Made by a program: the position numbers and the translations under genes. DNA of 13,577 nucleotides from GCA-003244245 sp039924425 (GTDB taxonomy: Bacteria > Actinomycetota > Actinomycetes > Mycobacteriales > Pseudonocardiaceae): positions 1 to 13,577 of the forward strand of contig JBDTAX010000007.1 in NCBI GenBank assembly GCA_039924425.1, written 5' to 3'. How positions within the stretch are numbered: the first letter of the stretch is position 1; every line of letters starts with the position of its first letter. Of the stretch, positions 1 to 7,265 are shown piece after piece. The notes under the pieces are model-generated. The model saw only the letters and a program-made list of their open reading frames with translations, was not told where the DNA came from and searched no databases.

Positions 1-579
1 GGGCTGGGCTGCCGGGCAGGGATTGCTGCGGCGCCACTGGGCGTGGAAGCGACCAATGCCGTCTTCGAGCTCGTCGAGCTCCTCGTAGTCGATGTAATAG
101 TAGAAGAACACCCGCTCGTGGGCCAGCTCGCTGGTGATCTCCAGCCGGGCGCCCGCGCCGAAGGGCATGTGGAAAAAGCAGTTGAACCCCTTGCCGTCCT
201 CCGGGCTCATCTGGAGCGGGGCCGAGACGAAGTTGGTGGTGCGCCCGTGCCCGACGCCGAAGAAATCACCCAGCGGGACGGCGATGCTGGGGTGCTCCTC
301 GCCGTCCCAGTACGCGCGCAGCACCAGCCGGCGGAGGTAGTCGGGTTCGACCATCCACGGGTTGCGGACCATTTTTTCGTTGGCGACGGTCACCCAGATG
401 TGATTGATGCTGCCGGCACCGCGGATGTCCGCGAGGGTGGCGGTCTGTCCCGGCTCGAGGGTGAGGCGGTCGTCGTTGCCGCCGGTGCGGTCCCAGCTGG
501 ACGCGCGGCGCCGACGGGTGGCTCGTAGTCGCGGCAGGTCGCGCAGGCTTGAGCCGTACGCGCCGTAATGGACGGTCAT
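1..579 (-). CDS. DUF2961 / GH172-like glycoside hydrolase, N-terminal part (runs off left edge)
   Basis: The ATG at 579 follows a strong GGGAGGTG ribosome site. The frame stays open for 193 codons to the window edge, so the C-terminal part is missing. The sequence matches the DUF2961 pattern: INHIWVTV (about residues 50-57), VPLGDFFGVGHGRT, NFVSAPLQMSPEDGKGFNCF and FYYYIDYEEL. DUF2961 was reclassified as GH172, which includes alpha-D-fructofuranosidases/difructose-dianhydride enzymes and alpha-D-arabinofuranosidases. The start MTVHYGAYGSSL is not a signal peptide, so the enzyme is probably cytoplasmic and acts on an imported glycoside. Its start overlaps the permease stop (ATGA), making it the fourth gene of the sugar operon. 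The catalytic glutamates could not be placed because the protein is cut. Family assignment is firm; substrate is inference. Confidence 0.88.
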   Translation of the reverse strand, partial: MTVHYGAYGSSLRDLPRLRATRRRRASSWDRTGGNDDRLTLEPGQTATLADIRGAGSINHIWVTVANEKMVRNPWMVEPDYLRRLVLRAYWDGEEHPSIAVPLGDFFGVGHGRTTNFVSAPLQMSPEDGKGFNCFFHMPFGAGARLEITSELAHERVFFYYYIDYEELDELEDGIGRFHAQWRRSNPCPAAQP

Positions 580-1964
580 GTCCCACCTCCCGCGGTCGCG
601 GCGTCGCGGAACGCCGCTTCGAGTGATTCCAGGCTGTGTTCCTTGGTTTCGGGCATCATCCGCCACACGATCGGGAAGATCACCACGCCGGCGGCGGCGT
701 AGCCGATGAACACCGCACCCGGGCCGGCCAGCGCGGTCAGGATGGGGAAGCTCAGCGACACGCCGAAGGCGGCCAGCCAGTTGAACAGGGTGGCGATGGC
801 CATCGCGGAGCCCCGGATGGCAAGCGGGAAGATCTCGGCCAGCACCACCCACAGCACTGGGCCCCAAGTGGCGGAGAACGTGTTGGTGAACGCCACGAAC
901 GCCACCGCCGCGATGACTAACAGCGCGTGGGAATGAGCCGGCAGCGCCAGCGCCGCCGCGCCGACCGCGAACAAACTGGCCGACATGCCCACCAGGCCGG
1001 CCAGCAGGACGGGCTTGCGGCCTCGCCGGTCCACGATCTTCGCCCGCACCACCAGGGCGATGGTCAGGATGTTCAGCACGCCGTTGAGCGCGCCGAACAG
1101 CAACGCGGTGTGCGTGGACAGCCCGAAACCGGTCAACACGATCGGCGCGTAGTACACCATGGTGTTGATGCCGGTGACCTGCTGGAAGATGGCCAGCGAC
1201 GCGCCCAGCAGCAGCAGCCGGCGCACCCATGGAGTTGACAGGCGGGGGGTGGACAGGCGGGCACCGGTGCCCGTGTCGCCCAGCCGCGCCTCCAGGTCCG
1301 TGATCTCGGTGAGCTCAGCCTCGGCCAGCGCGGCGTCACCCCGCAAGCCGACCAGCACCTCCCGCGCCCGCTGCGCCTGCCCCCGCCGCACCAGCGACCG
1401 GGGAGTGTCCGGCATGACGAGCATCCCGGCCATCAGCACGACGGCGGGAAACACCCCGATGAGCAGCATCCACCGCCACGAACCGACGAAGGCCAGCCCG
1501 TAACCGACCGCCGCGGCCAGTGCCACCCCCACAATGATCATGTACTGGTTCAGGGACGTGACCACACCACGATCCCGGGCGGGTGCCATCTCCGCCAGAT
1601 ACAGCGGCACCAGCACCGACGCGATGCCCACAGCCAACCCCAACACCAACCGGAACACCACCAGCATGGTGACGCTCGAGGCGACACCGGCCCCCAGCGC
1701 CCCGACGGTGAACACCACCCCAGCGGCCAGCAGCACCCGCTGGCGCCCCAGATGATCAGCCGCCGGACCGCTGCCCAACGCGCCCAGCATCGCCCCGAAC
1801 ACCGTGGCGCTCACCACGGCGCCTTCCGACAAGGGCGTGAGCGGCAGATCCCGCGGGATGAACAAGAGCGCGGCGCCGATGATGCCGCTGTCGTACCCGA
1901 ACAGCACCGCCGCCAGCGCACCCAGTGCGTACACCCACCGGGTGCTCACCCGGACCTCGAACAT
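576..1964 (-). CDS. MFS sugar transporter, sugar-porter (SP) family
   Basis: This 462-residue permease has the usual SP-family length and about 12 hydrophobic segments. Signatures are GYDSGIIGAALLFI in the first helix, D70-HLGRQR after helix 2, RLVLGLAVG followed by PLYLAEMAPARDRG, QQVTGIN in helix 7, DRRGRKP after helix 8 and a C-terminal PETKEHS. It probably drives proton-coupled uptake of a monosaccharide or small glycoside across the inner membrane. The start is the ATG at 1964: GGAGG lies 6 bases upstream, and the ATG shares one base with the kinase stop (TGATG). A TTG three bases earlier is in frame but lies too close to the ribosome site. Its stop overlaps the GH172 start. A near-duplicate stretch encodes LSTPRLSTP (about 237-245) in the central loop. 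Substrate can only be inferred from neighbours. Confidence 0.95.
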   Translation of the reverse strand: MFEVRVSTRWVYALGALAAVLFGYDSGIIGAALLFIPRDLPLTPLSEGAVVSATVFGAMLGALGSGPAADHLGRQRVLLAAGVVFTVGALGAGVASSVTMLVVFRLVLGLAVGIASVLVPLYLAEMAPARDRGVVTSLNQYMIIVGVALAAAVGYGLAFVGSWRWMLLIGVFPAVVLMAGMLVMPDTPRSLVRRGQAQRAREVLVGLRGDAALAEAELTEITDLEARLGDTGTGARLSTPRLSTPWVRRLLLLGASLAIFQQVTGINTMVYYAPIVLTGFGLSTHTALLFGALNGVLNILTIALVVRAKIVDRRGRKPVLLAGLVGMSASLFAVGAAALALPAHSHALLVIAAVAFVAFTNTFSATWGPVLWVVLAEIFPLAIRGSAMAIATLFNWLAAFGVSLSFPILTALAGPGAVFIGYAAAGVVIFPIVWRMMPETKEHSLESLEAAFRDAATAGGGT

Positions 1965-3481
1965 CAATCACCTCCGGGGTGCGGGGGAGTGCGGCGTTGT
2001 TCCTGGGCCAGCGCGTGGGCGACCTGCTTGGTGCTGGGGTACAGCTCCCGGTACAGGCCGTAGTGGTGGTCGTAGATCGACGCGGACTCCGGGTGCGGCT
2101 CGATCGTCGTCGAGATCGGGTTCCACCGGTTCATCTCCGGTGACTGCCCGATTCCGATGGCGGCGAGCAGCGCGTCGCCCAGGCAGGCACCGATAGTCTG
2201 GCGCGGCAGCTGCTGCGGGGCGTTCAGGACGTCGGAGACGATCCACGTCCACAGCCCGCCCTTGGTGCCGCCGCCCACCGCGACCAGCCGGCGGTCCCGC
2301 CCACCGGCGTCGCGCATCGTTTCCAGGTTGTGCCGCACCCCGAAGGCCGTCGCTTCCAGGGCCGCCCGGTAGATGTCCCCCCGGGTGTGCCGCAGGGTCA
2401 GCCCGGCCAGCACGCCGCGGGCGTCCGGGTCGAACAGCGGCGTTTGCTGACCGGCGAAGTAGGGCAACATCAGCAGGCCGTGCGCGCCGGGCGGTGACTG
2501 CTGGGCTTCCGTGACGAGCGAGTCGAAGGACGACTCTCCGGTCAGTTTGCGGATCCAGTCGGTGATCGCGCCCGAGGTCGCCATGCCGGCGGCAAGGTTG
2601 TGAGTGCCGGGGAACGTGCCTACCGTGCCCCACAGGTTCGGGCTCCGGCGCGGCTGGTCGAGCACTTCGATCAGGAACATGGTCGTTCCGTACATCAGCA
2701 TGACGTCGCCGGGCTCGGTGACGCCGACGCTGGTGGCCTCCGCCCAGGCATCGATCGTGCCCGTCACCACCGGCGTACCCGCCGGAATACCCGTTTCCTC
2801 GGCGGCGGCCGGCCGCACCCGGCCGACCACATCGCTGGGCCAGTACAGCTGCGGCAGCTCAAGCCCGGGGGCGATGAGCTCGGCCCACTCCTCGATCCAG
2901 CGGTGCGCCACCGGGTCGTACATCGGGGTGCACTGGCTCGCCGAGTGGTGGTCCAGGACGTAGTTGCCGGTCAGCCGGCGCACGAGGAAGCTGCTGGCCA
3001 TCAGGAACCGGCGGGTCGCGGCCCAGGTGTCGGGTTCGTTCGCGCGCAGCCACGCCAGCTTCGGTCCGACCGCCTGTGAGGTGAGCACCGACCCGCAGCG
3101 CTCGAGGATGGTCTGGCGGCCCAGCGCCCGGGTCAGCTCCTCGATCTCCAGGCGGGCGCGGGTGTCCACACCGTAGAGGATCGCTGGCCGCAGCGGCCGA
3201 TCCTCGCGGTCTACCGGGAGCAGGCACGGACCGATCCCGCTGGTACCCACCGCGGCGATCTCACTGTGTCCAACCCGGTCGCGCGCCGCCGCCGTCAGCT
3301 CCTGGCTGATCGCCACGAAGTCCGCCCACCACACCGCCCGCGCGTCGTGTTCCACCCAGCCGGGGTGGGGCATGGACACCTCGTGGGCTCGAGTCGCGGT
3401 GGCGACCACGGTGCCGTCGTCGCGAACCAGAACGCCTTTGGAGCTGGCGGTGCCGATGTCGACACCCAGCAGCAAGCTCAC
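1964..3481 (-). CDS. FGGY-family carbohydrate kinase (xylulokinase/ribulokinase-like)
   Basis: This 505-residue FGGY kinase would transfer phosphate from ATP to a ketose, here probably the product of the upstream isomerase. Visible features are the N-terminal nucleotide motif GVDIGTASSKG (D8), HPGWVEHDARAVWW, PAILYGVDTRA, the catalytic-base motif GTIDAWAEA (D244) and the C-terminal ATP-site glycines VGGGTKGGLW (about 402-411). Length is normal for the family. The GTG at 3481 is chosen because it places the conserved beta strand right at the N-terminus and overlaps the isomerase stop as GTGA. A longer frame opening at 3526 would add 15 non-conserved residues inside the upstream gene. Xylulokinase, D-ribulokinase and other ketose kinases cannot be separated by eye, so no symbol is given. 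Confidence 0.93.
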   Translation of the reverse strand: MSLLLGVDIGTASSKGVLVRDDGTVVATATRAHEVSMPHPGWVEHDARAVWWADFVAISQELTAAARDRVGHSEIAAVGTSGIGPCLLPVDREDRPLRPAILYGVDTRARLEIEELTRALGRQTILERCGSVLTSQAVGPKLAWLRANEPDTWAATRRFLMASSFLVRRLTGNYVLDHHSASQCTPMYDPVAHRWIEEWAELIAPGLELPQLYWPSDVVGRVRPAAAEETGIPAGTPVVTGTIDAWAEATSVGVTEPGDVMLMYGTTMFLIEVLDQPRRSPNLWGTVGTFPGTHNLAAGMATSGAITDWIRKLTGESSFDSLVTEAQQSPPGAHGLLMLPYFAGQQTPLFDPDARGVLAGLTLRHTRGDIYRAALEATAFGVRHNLETMRDAGGRDRRLVAVGGGTKGGLWTWIVSDVLNAPQQLPRQTIGACLGDALLAAIGIGQSPEMNRWNPISTTIEPHPESASIYDHHYGLYRELYPSTKQVAHALAQEQRRTPPHPGGD

Positions 3482-4896
3482 CGGGCAGCACCTAGCCCGG
3501 CCCACTCGATGTCGAGCATGCGGCACACCGCGCGCAGCTCAGCGACGTGCTCGCCGGGCACCGCGTGGATGTGGTTGGCCCCGAAGCTGGACAGGAACTC
3601 GTCCGCCTCGACCTCCAGCCGAGTAAACGCGTGCGGCCACTCAAACGTCGACTGCCGGGCCAGCGCGGTGTTGGTCGCGTCGTCGTAGGACTCGAAGGCG
3701 CCGCGGGCGACGTGCATCCGGTAGCGGCCCTGCAGCCGGGTCAGCCGGGCGAAGGTGGCGGGCCCGGCGGCGGCGAAGAACGACACCGAGGCGCCGCCAG
3801 CGGGGAAGTAGAAGATCTCGGGGTAGAAGTGCACCGAGCGCAGGTTCTCCGCCGGGTCCTCACTGCGCGCCGCGAACCAGGTGGCGTGCTGCCCGGAGTT
3901 GCACAGGTCCCAGATGTCCCGGTCGGCGTGGTAGTGCCGCACGTCGGCGAAGAGCACCGGAGTACCGGTGAGGCCCTTGAGTAGCTGCATCGTGAGTGCG
4001 CCGTCCATGTCGGACTCGGTGGCGCACACGTGGGTCGGCTTCGGGCCCTCCCAGTCGTAGGGGTCGTTGAGGAACGCCTCGGTGATGTCCATCGTGGTGA
4101 AATGCGTGGTCAGCTCGGGCTGGCCCTTGATCCCGGAGAAGTCGAGATTCCACTCGTCAATGAGCTCCCTAACGGCGTGGTAGGAGCGGATCTGGCGCTC
4201 CAGCAGCTCAGGCGTCAGCTGCTTGCCGTCGTAGTGCACTCCGGCGGCGTGGCGCTCCAGCCATTGCCGGCCGGCGGTTACCCGGGACTGCTCGACGGCG
4301 GAGCTGCGCCGCACGATCTCCCACTGGTCGATCTCCTCGACGTCCACCCCGAAGGTGCGCATCCACTGGTCGGTGTCCGCCACCGCGGTGTACATCCCCA
4401 TCGGGCGGCCACCGAACCGGCCGAAGGTGCTGCCCGACAGCGTAGATACCGCCGCCGCCGCCCGCACGGTCGCCAGGACCCGGTCAAGCACGGCCGAGTC
4501 GGCCACGTCGCCCCAGACTCGGGTGTGCGCCCGGCCGATCTGGTCCAGCCCGCCACCAGCCGCCAGCATGCCGACCATCCCGGGGAACTGCGGGTCGATG
4601 TTCGAAAACAACAGCAGCGGACCCGGCGACGCCGCCGCGGCGAGCATGGTGAAGTGCGGAAACGCCCACACCGGGTAGTTGAAGATGGTCAGGTCGCACC
4701 GCGCGTCGGCGACCCGGCGAGCCTCGGTGGTGGCCATCGTGTTGGTCCAGATCGGCTCGTCCGCCCGGATGACCTCGTGCCCGGCCGCCTGCAGCGCCTG
4801 GGCGATGCGGCCCTCGACTTCCAGCGCGAAACTCTTGATGTCGGCGTGGACGAAGTCGCGTCCATCGGAGAACGTCAGCAGTCCGACGCGTGCCAT
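3478..4896 (-). CDS. L-fucose/L-arabinose isomerase-family sugar isomerase
   Basis: First gene of the sugar operon, 472 residues; it would interconvert an aldose and a ketose with a divalent metal. The signatures are GRFGGRPMGMYTA (about 159-171), FGVDVEEID, HFTTMDITEAF, CATESDMDGALTMQLL and TPVLFADVR. E294 and D318 are 24 residues apart, as are metal ligands Glu337 and Asp361 of E. coli L-fucose isomerase. H442 in ANHIHAVPG is the likely third ligand (His528 equivalent). The protein is shorter than FucI (about 590) and AraA (about 500), so it belongs to a divergent subgroup. The ATG at 4896 has GGGAG five bases upstream. Fucose-isomerase-type enzymes often accept D-arabinose, which fits the GH172 partner; L-fucose, L-arabinose or another sugar remain possible. 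Confidence 0.9.
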   Translation of the reverse strand: MARVGLLTFSDGRDFVHADIKSFALEVEGRIAQALQAAGHEVIRADEPIWTNTMATTEARRVADARCDLTIFNYPVWAFPHFTMLAAAASPGPLLLFSNIDPQFPGMVGMLAAGGGLDQIGRAHTRVWGDVADSAVLDRVLATVRAAAAVSTLSGSTFGRFGGRPMGMYTAVADTDQWMRTFGVDVEEIDQWEIVRRSSAVEQSRVTAGRQWLERHAAGVHYDGKQLTPELLERQIRSYHAVRELIDEWNLDFSGIKGQPELTTHFTTMDITEAFLNDPYDWEGPKPTHVCATESDMDGALTMQLLKGLTGTPVLFADVRHYHADRDIWDLCNSGQHATWFAARSEDPAENLRSVHFYPEIFYFPAGGASVSFFAAAGPATFARLTRLQGRYRMHVARGAFESYDDATNTALARQSTFEWPHAFTRLEVEADEFLSSFGANHIHAVPGEHVAELRAVCRMLDIEWAGLGAAR

Positions 4897-4937
4897 GTCT
4901 GCTCCCGCCTGCTCAGAGGACCAATGTCATCGCAGGA

Positions 4938-4947
4938 AGGTATACCT
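4938..4947. promoter_or_regulatory. 10-base perfect palindrome between divergent sugar operon and tetR
   Basis: AGGTATACCT is a perfect palindrome, 41 bases before the isomerase ATG on the minus strand and 57 bases before the TetR GTG on the plus strand. Its TATACC core reads as a plausible -10 element on either strand, though neither has a convincing -35. It may be a bidirectional promoter core or an operator. The evidence is sequence symmetry and position only. Confidence 0.35.
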
Positions 4948-5004
4948 AGCCGCTGGTGCGTGCCGCGCATGGACGACGCGCGGGCGGCGGGCACACTGGT
5001 CGGC

Positions 5005-5685
5005 GTGAGTCAGCCCTCGCCGCGGCATCTCCCGGACGCAGCAGGCGCCCGGCGCCGGCTGTCGTCGCGAGCCCGTCGGGGTGAGCTGCTCGACGCGGCG
5101 CTGCGGGAGTTCAGCGACCGGGGTTACTACCTCACCCAGATGGAACACGTCGCCGCCGCCGCCGGGGTGAGCAAAGCGCTGGTGTACCAGCACTTCCCGA
5201 GCAAGGAGGAGCTCTTCGCGGCGGTCACCGAGCAGGTCGTGCAGGGCTTCATGGGGCGGTTGCCCGAGGTGCTGGGCACAGCTGGTGACGCGCTCGGCGC
5301 CTGGCGCGGGGTGGTCCGGCTGCTCTGCGACCTGGTGACCGAGCGCCCGGAGGCGTGGGCACTGGTCGCCCGGCACCTGGACAACCGCGAGCTCGGCGCG
5401 CCGCTGCGCGCGCTGCGGGAGCAGGTCACCGAGGTGTTCGCGGCGGTCCTCGCCGGCTACTACGACCCAGGGCCGGGAGCCGTGGTGCCGCCCGAGGGGG
5501 AGGTGCTGGAGCAGGCGCGGCTGACGGTCCCGTTGCTCGTCGGCGCGCTGCACGGGCTGATGTCCTGGTGGCTGGAGCACCCGGAGGTGCCGCGAGCGCG
5601 GGTGGAGGCCCGGGCGGTCGCTGTGGGGTGGCTGGGTCTGGACCGGATCCGCCGAGGTGAGTGGCTTCCCCTTGAAGGTGACTGA
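5005..5685 (+). CDS. TetR/AcrR-family transcriptional regulator
   Basis: This 226-residue protein has a typical TetR layout. The DNA-binding domain begins at RRGELLDAALREF (about 25-36), with the helix-turn-helix at MEHVAAAAGVSKALVYQHF (46-64) followed by PSKEELF. The C-terminal half is a ligand/dimer domain without recognisable specificity. I prefer the GTG at 5005 (reading MSQPSP); an in-frame ATG at 4969 would add 12 low-complexity residues, and neither has a good ribosome site. It diverges from the sugar operon and sits just upstream of the diiron oxygenase, whose promoter overlaps its last codons and carries a TetR-style inverted repeat. The oxygenase is the more likely target, but control of the sugar operon is also possible. 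The long frame continuing upstream to 4030 is antisense to the isomerase and not real. Confidence 0.9.
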   Translation: MSQPSPRHLPDAAGARRRLSSRARRGELLDAALREFSDRGYYLTQMEHVAAAAGVSKALVYQHFPSKEELFAAVTEQVVQGFMGRLPEVLGTAGDALGAWRGVVRLLCDLVTERPEAWALVARHLDNRELGAPLRALREQVTEVFAAVLAGYYDPGPGAVVPPEGEVLEQARLTVPLLVGALHGLMSWWLEHPEVPRARVEARAVAVGWLGLDRIRRGEWLPLEGD

Positions 5686-5700
5686 CAAGTCAGTTATCTT
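5672..5700 (+). promoter_or_regulatory. Promoter of the diiron oxygenase with inverted-repeat operator in the spacer
   Basis: TTGAAG (5672-5677) and TATCTT (5695-5700) are separated by exactly 17 bases, and each matches 4 of 6 consensus bases. The spacer holds the inverted repeat ACTGAC-AA-GTCAGT (5681-5694), a size and symmetry typical of TetR operators. A repressor bound here would block RNA polymerase. The -35 lies within the 3' end of tetR. Operator identity is inferred from position and symmetry. Confidence 0.6.
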
Positions 5701-5730
5701 GGAGTTGACTCGCGTGTCGAGGAGGCCCCG

Positions 5731-6711
5731 ATGTCCGTGACCAGCGCCAGTGACGTCAAGACCGCTGCGGCCACCAGGCGTGTCCCCAAGGGTGTGCCTG
5801 ACCGCGAGGATACCGCGCGGCGGCTGCTGCGGACCTCGGCCAAGCACTCCTACGACCCAGCGACCGAGATCGACTGGGAGGCGCCGCTCGCGCCGGACCG
5901 CTACTTCCTCGCCCCGCGCTACAGCTCCCTTTACGGCACGGCGCTGTGGGAGCGGATGAGCGAGGAGCAGCGGATCGCGCTGACCAAACACGAACTGGCG
6001 AGCCTGTACTGCATGGGCATCTGGTTCGAGACGATCCTCATGCAGATGCTCGTCCGGCACGTCTATGACCGTCCCAAGGGCAGCGCGCACGCACGCTACG
6101 CGTGGACCGAGATCGGCGACGAATGCCGGCATTCGGTGATGTTCTCCCGCGCGGCGGAGAAGTTCGGCGGCTCGGATTACGGCCCCGGCCGGTGTGTGCA
6201 CCACCTCGGACGGTTGCTCAAGACGATCTCCAACGGCACCCTGACCTTCAGCGGCGCGATCTACGTCGAGGAGATCCTCGACACGGTGCAGCGCGAGCAG
6301 ATGGCCGACGAGTCACTGCAGCCAATGGTCCAGAAGGTGTCGTGGATCCACGTCGTCGAAGAAGCCCGCCACATCCGCTACGCCCGCGAGGAGACGCTTC
6401 GGCAATGGCCCCGGCTGGGCCCGCTGCGCCGGGCCTACAGCCGCTTGATCCTTGCCCTGGTGGTCTACTTCGCCACCACCAGGCTGATCGACCCGAAGGT
6501 GTACGCGGCGGTCGGGCTGGACGTCAACGAGGCCGTCGCGGCCGCCGCCGCGAACCCGCACTGGCACCAAACCAAACAGTTCGCCGCCCACAAAGTAGTC
6601 ACGTTCTTCACCGAAGCAGGCCTCATCGCCGGCCCCAGCAAGCTCCTCTGGCGCCGAGCCGGAGTCCTCCAACCCCCCGGCCCCGCGCATTCAGCGGGCT
6701 CAACGGGGTAA
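5731..6711 (+). CDS. AurF-like diiron oxygenase (p-aminobenzoate N-oxygenase family)
   Basis: This 326-residue protein matches the non-heme diiron AurF family, whose founder oxidises the amino group of p-aminobenzoate to nitro. All expected ligand positions are present: E100 (IWFETIL), E131 and H134 (GDECRHSVMF), E180 (IYVEEILD), H207, E211 and H214 (IHVVEEARHIRY). The E-x2-H, E-to-H (27 residues) and H-x3-E-x2-H spacings agree with AurF ligands E136/H139, E196/H223 and H223/E227/H230. The fold should therefore be an intact ferritin-like di-iron centre. The ATG at 5731 has GAGGAGG five bases upstream. Most actinobacterial homologues stand alone with a TetR gene, as here, rather than in a biosynthetic cluster, so the substrate is unknown. 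Its last seven codons form the left arm of the terminator. Confidence 0.9.
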   Translation: MSVTSASDVKTAAATRRVPKGVPDREDTARRLLRTSAKHSYDPATEIDWEAPLAPDRYFLAPRYSSLYGTALWERMSEEQRIALTKHELASLYCMGIWFETILMQMLVRHVYDRPKGSAHARYAWTEIGDECRHSVMFSRAAEKFGGSDYGPGRCVHHLGRLLKTISNGTLTFSGAIYVEEILDTVQREQMADESLQPMVQKVSWIHVVEEARHIRYAREETLRQWPRLGPLRRAYSRLILALVVYFATTRLIDPKVYAAVGLDVNEAVAAAAANPHWHQTKQFAAHKVVTFFTEAGLIAGPSKLLWRRAGVLQPPGPAHSAGSTG

Positions 6712-6749
6712 ACGGGGTGCCGATAGCCCCGCTGAGCCCGCTGAATGCG
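6686..6749 (+). terminator. Long GC-rich hairpin terminator after the diiron oxygenase
   Basis: Arms 6686-6708 and 6727-6749 pair over 23 bases with a single mismatch (6703), around an 18-base loop. The left arm encodes the last residues of the oxygenase (AHSAGST) and the stop TAA is at the loop edge. No T-tract follows, as is common for terminators in high-GC actinomycetes. Confidence 0.8.
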
Positions 6750-6774
6750 GGTGTGGGCCGACGAACGTGTGCGT

Positions 6775-7101
6775 TCAGGCGGATCTGTGATCGTTCAGGT
6801 AGGCCTCAAGGGCGTCACGCGCGAGCTGGGAGAGGGTCTTTCCCTCGCGAGCGGCAAGTGCGGCTGCTTCTGCACGGGTGGCTGCGGGAAGGCGGAATCG
6901 GACCTGCGGGGAGTCTCCGCCGCCGGACAGGGAGGGTCGGCCGACACGCGACGGTGCGAGATCGTCAAGGGCATAGCCGATTTCGGCTTCCTGGTTGACC
7001 TTGTCGATGTAGTCGCTGTCGATGGGGTTGCCCCTGGAGTCGTGGAGCGGCTCATCGGCGCCGGGGTCGTAGTCGGCGTCGTCGGCAGTCTCTGTGGTCA
7101 T
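6775..7101 (-). CDS. Ribbon-helix-helix (CopG-like) antitoxin
   Basis: This 108-residue protein has an acidic, disordered N-terminal half (TETADDADYDPGADEPLHD) and a C-terminal ribbon-helix-helix: QVRFRLPAATRAEAAALA, then GKTLSQLARDALEAYL. This is the usual shape of actinobacterial CopG-like antitoxins, with the toxin-binding part at the N-terminus here. The ATG at 7101 has AAGGAGG upstream and overlaps the stop of the truncated toxin as ATGA, so the ancestral order was toxin then antitoxin. A longer frame reaching 7356 crosses the toxin remnant and is not the real start. With the toxin broken it is an orphan; it may persist as a DNA-binding protein or be decaying. Confidence 0.8.
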   Translation of the reverse strand: MTTETADDADYDPGADEPLHDSRGNPIDSDYIDKVNQEAEIGYALDDLAPSRVGRPSLSGGGDSPQVRFRLPAATRAEAAALAAREGKTLSQLARDALEAYLNDHRSA

Positions 7102-7265
7102 TCGGTCGCCCCCTCCTTCGCGGCGTCGTAGCTGGAGCGGTATCTCGCGCGGAGATCCATTGCATGGATGACGAGTTCGCCGTCCTCGAAGGGAACTGTC
7201 AGCACCTCGAGCGCGCGGCCGGTCTCGTCGTCTCCGAGATACAGGGTGCGGTCGTCGGAGTGACA
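7098..7265 (-). pseudogene. 5'-truncated toxin gene (BrnT-like type II toxin remnant)
   Basis: Reading minus-strand codons down to the TGA at 7100-7098 gives SDDRTLYLGDDETG, then RALEVLTVPFEDGELVIHAMDLRARYR. This is the C-terminal half of a small toxin common in actinobacteria (pattern: LYLG-D-G-LEV ... IHAM-R-Y). Upstream of about 7265 the frame loses similarity and meets a stop at 7296-7298, exactly where TnpB-derived sequence begins on the other strand. The 5' half, including the start, is therefore gone. The stop overlaps the antitoxin ATG. The BrnT-like assignment rests on pattern memory and is less certain than the truncation. Confidence 0.65.

Noticed and set aside
1205..1260. AGC-rich run and near-duplicate of about 15 bases in the permease gene
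   Set aside because: It is ordinary codon repetition in a loop (LSTPRLSTP) with no sign of a mobile or regulatory element.
4030..5004. Upstream extension of the TetR reading frame (to a 551-codon frame)
   Set aside because: It is antisense to the isomerase gene and has no family resemblance; only the part from about 5005 encodes a regulator.
4927..6204. 425-codon minus-strand frame
   Set aside because: It is opposite to the TetR and diiron oxygenase genes, rich in Arg, His and Pro and without motifs: a shadow frame of GC-rich DNA.
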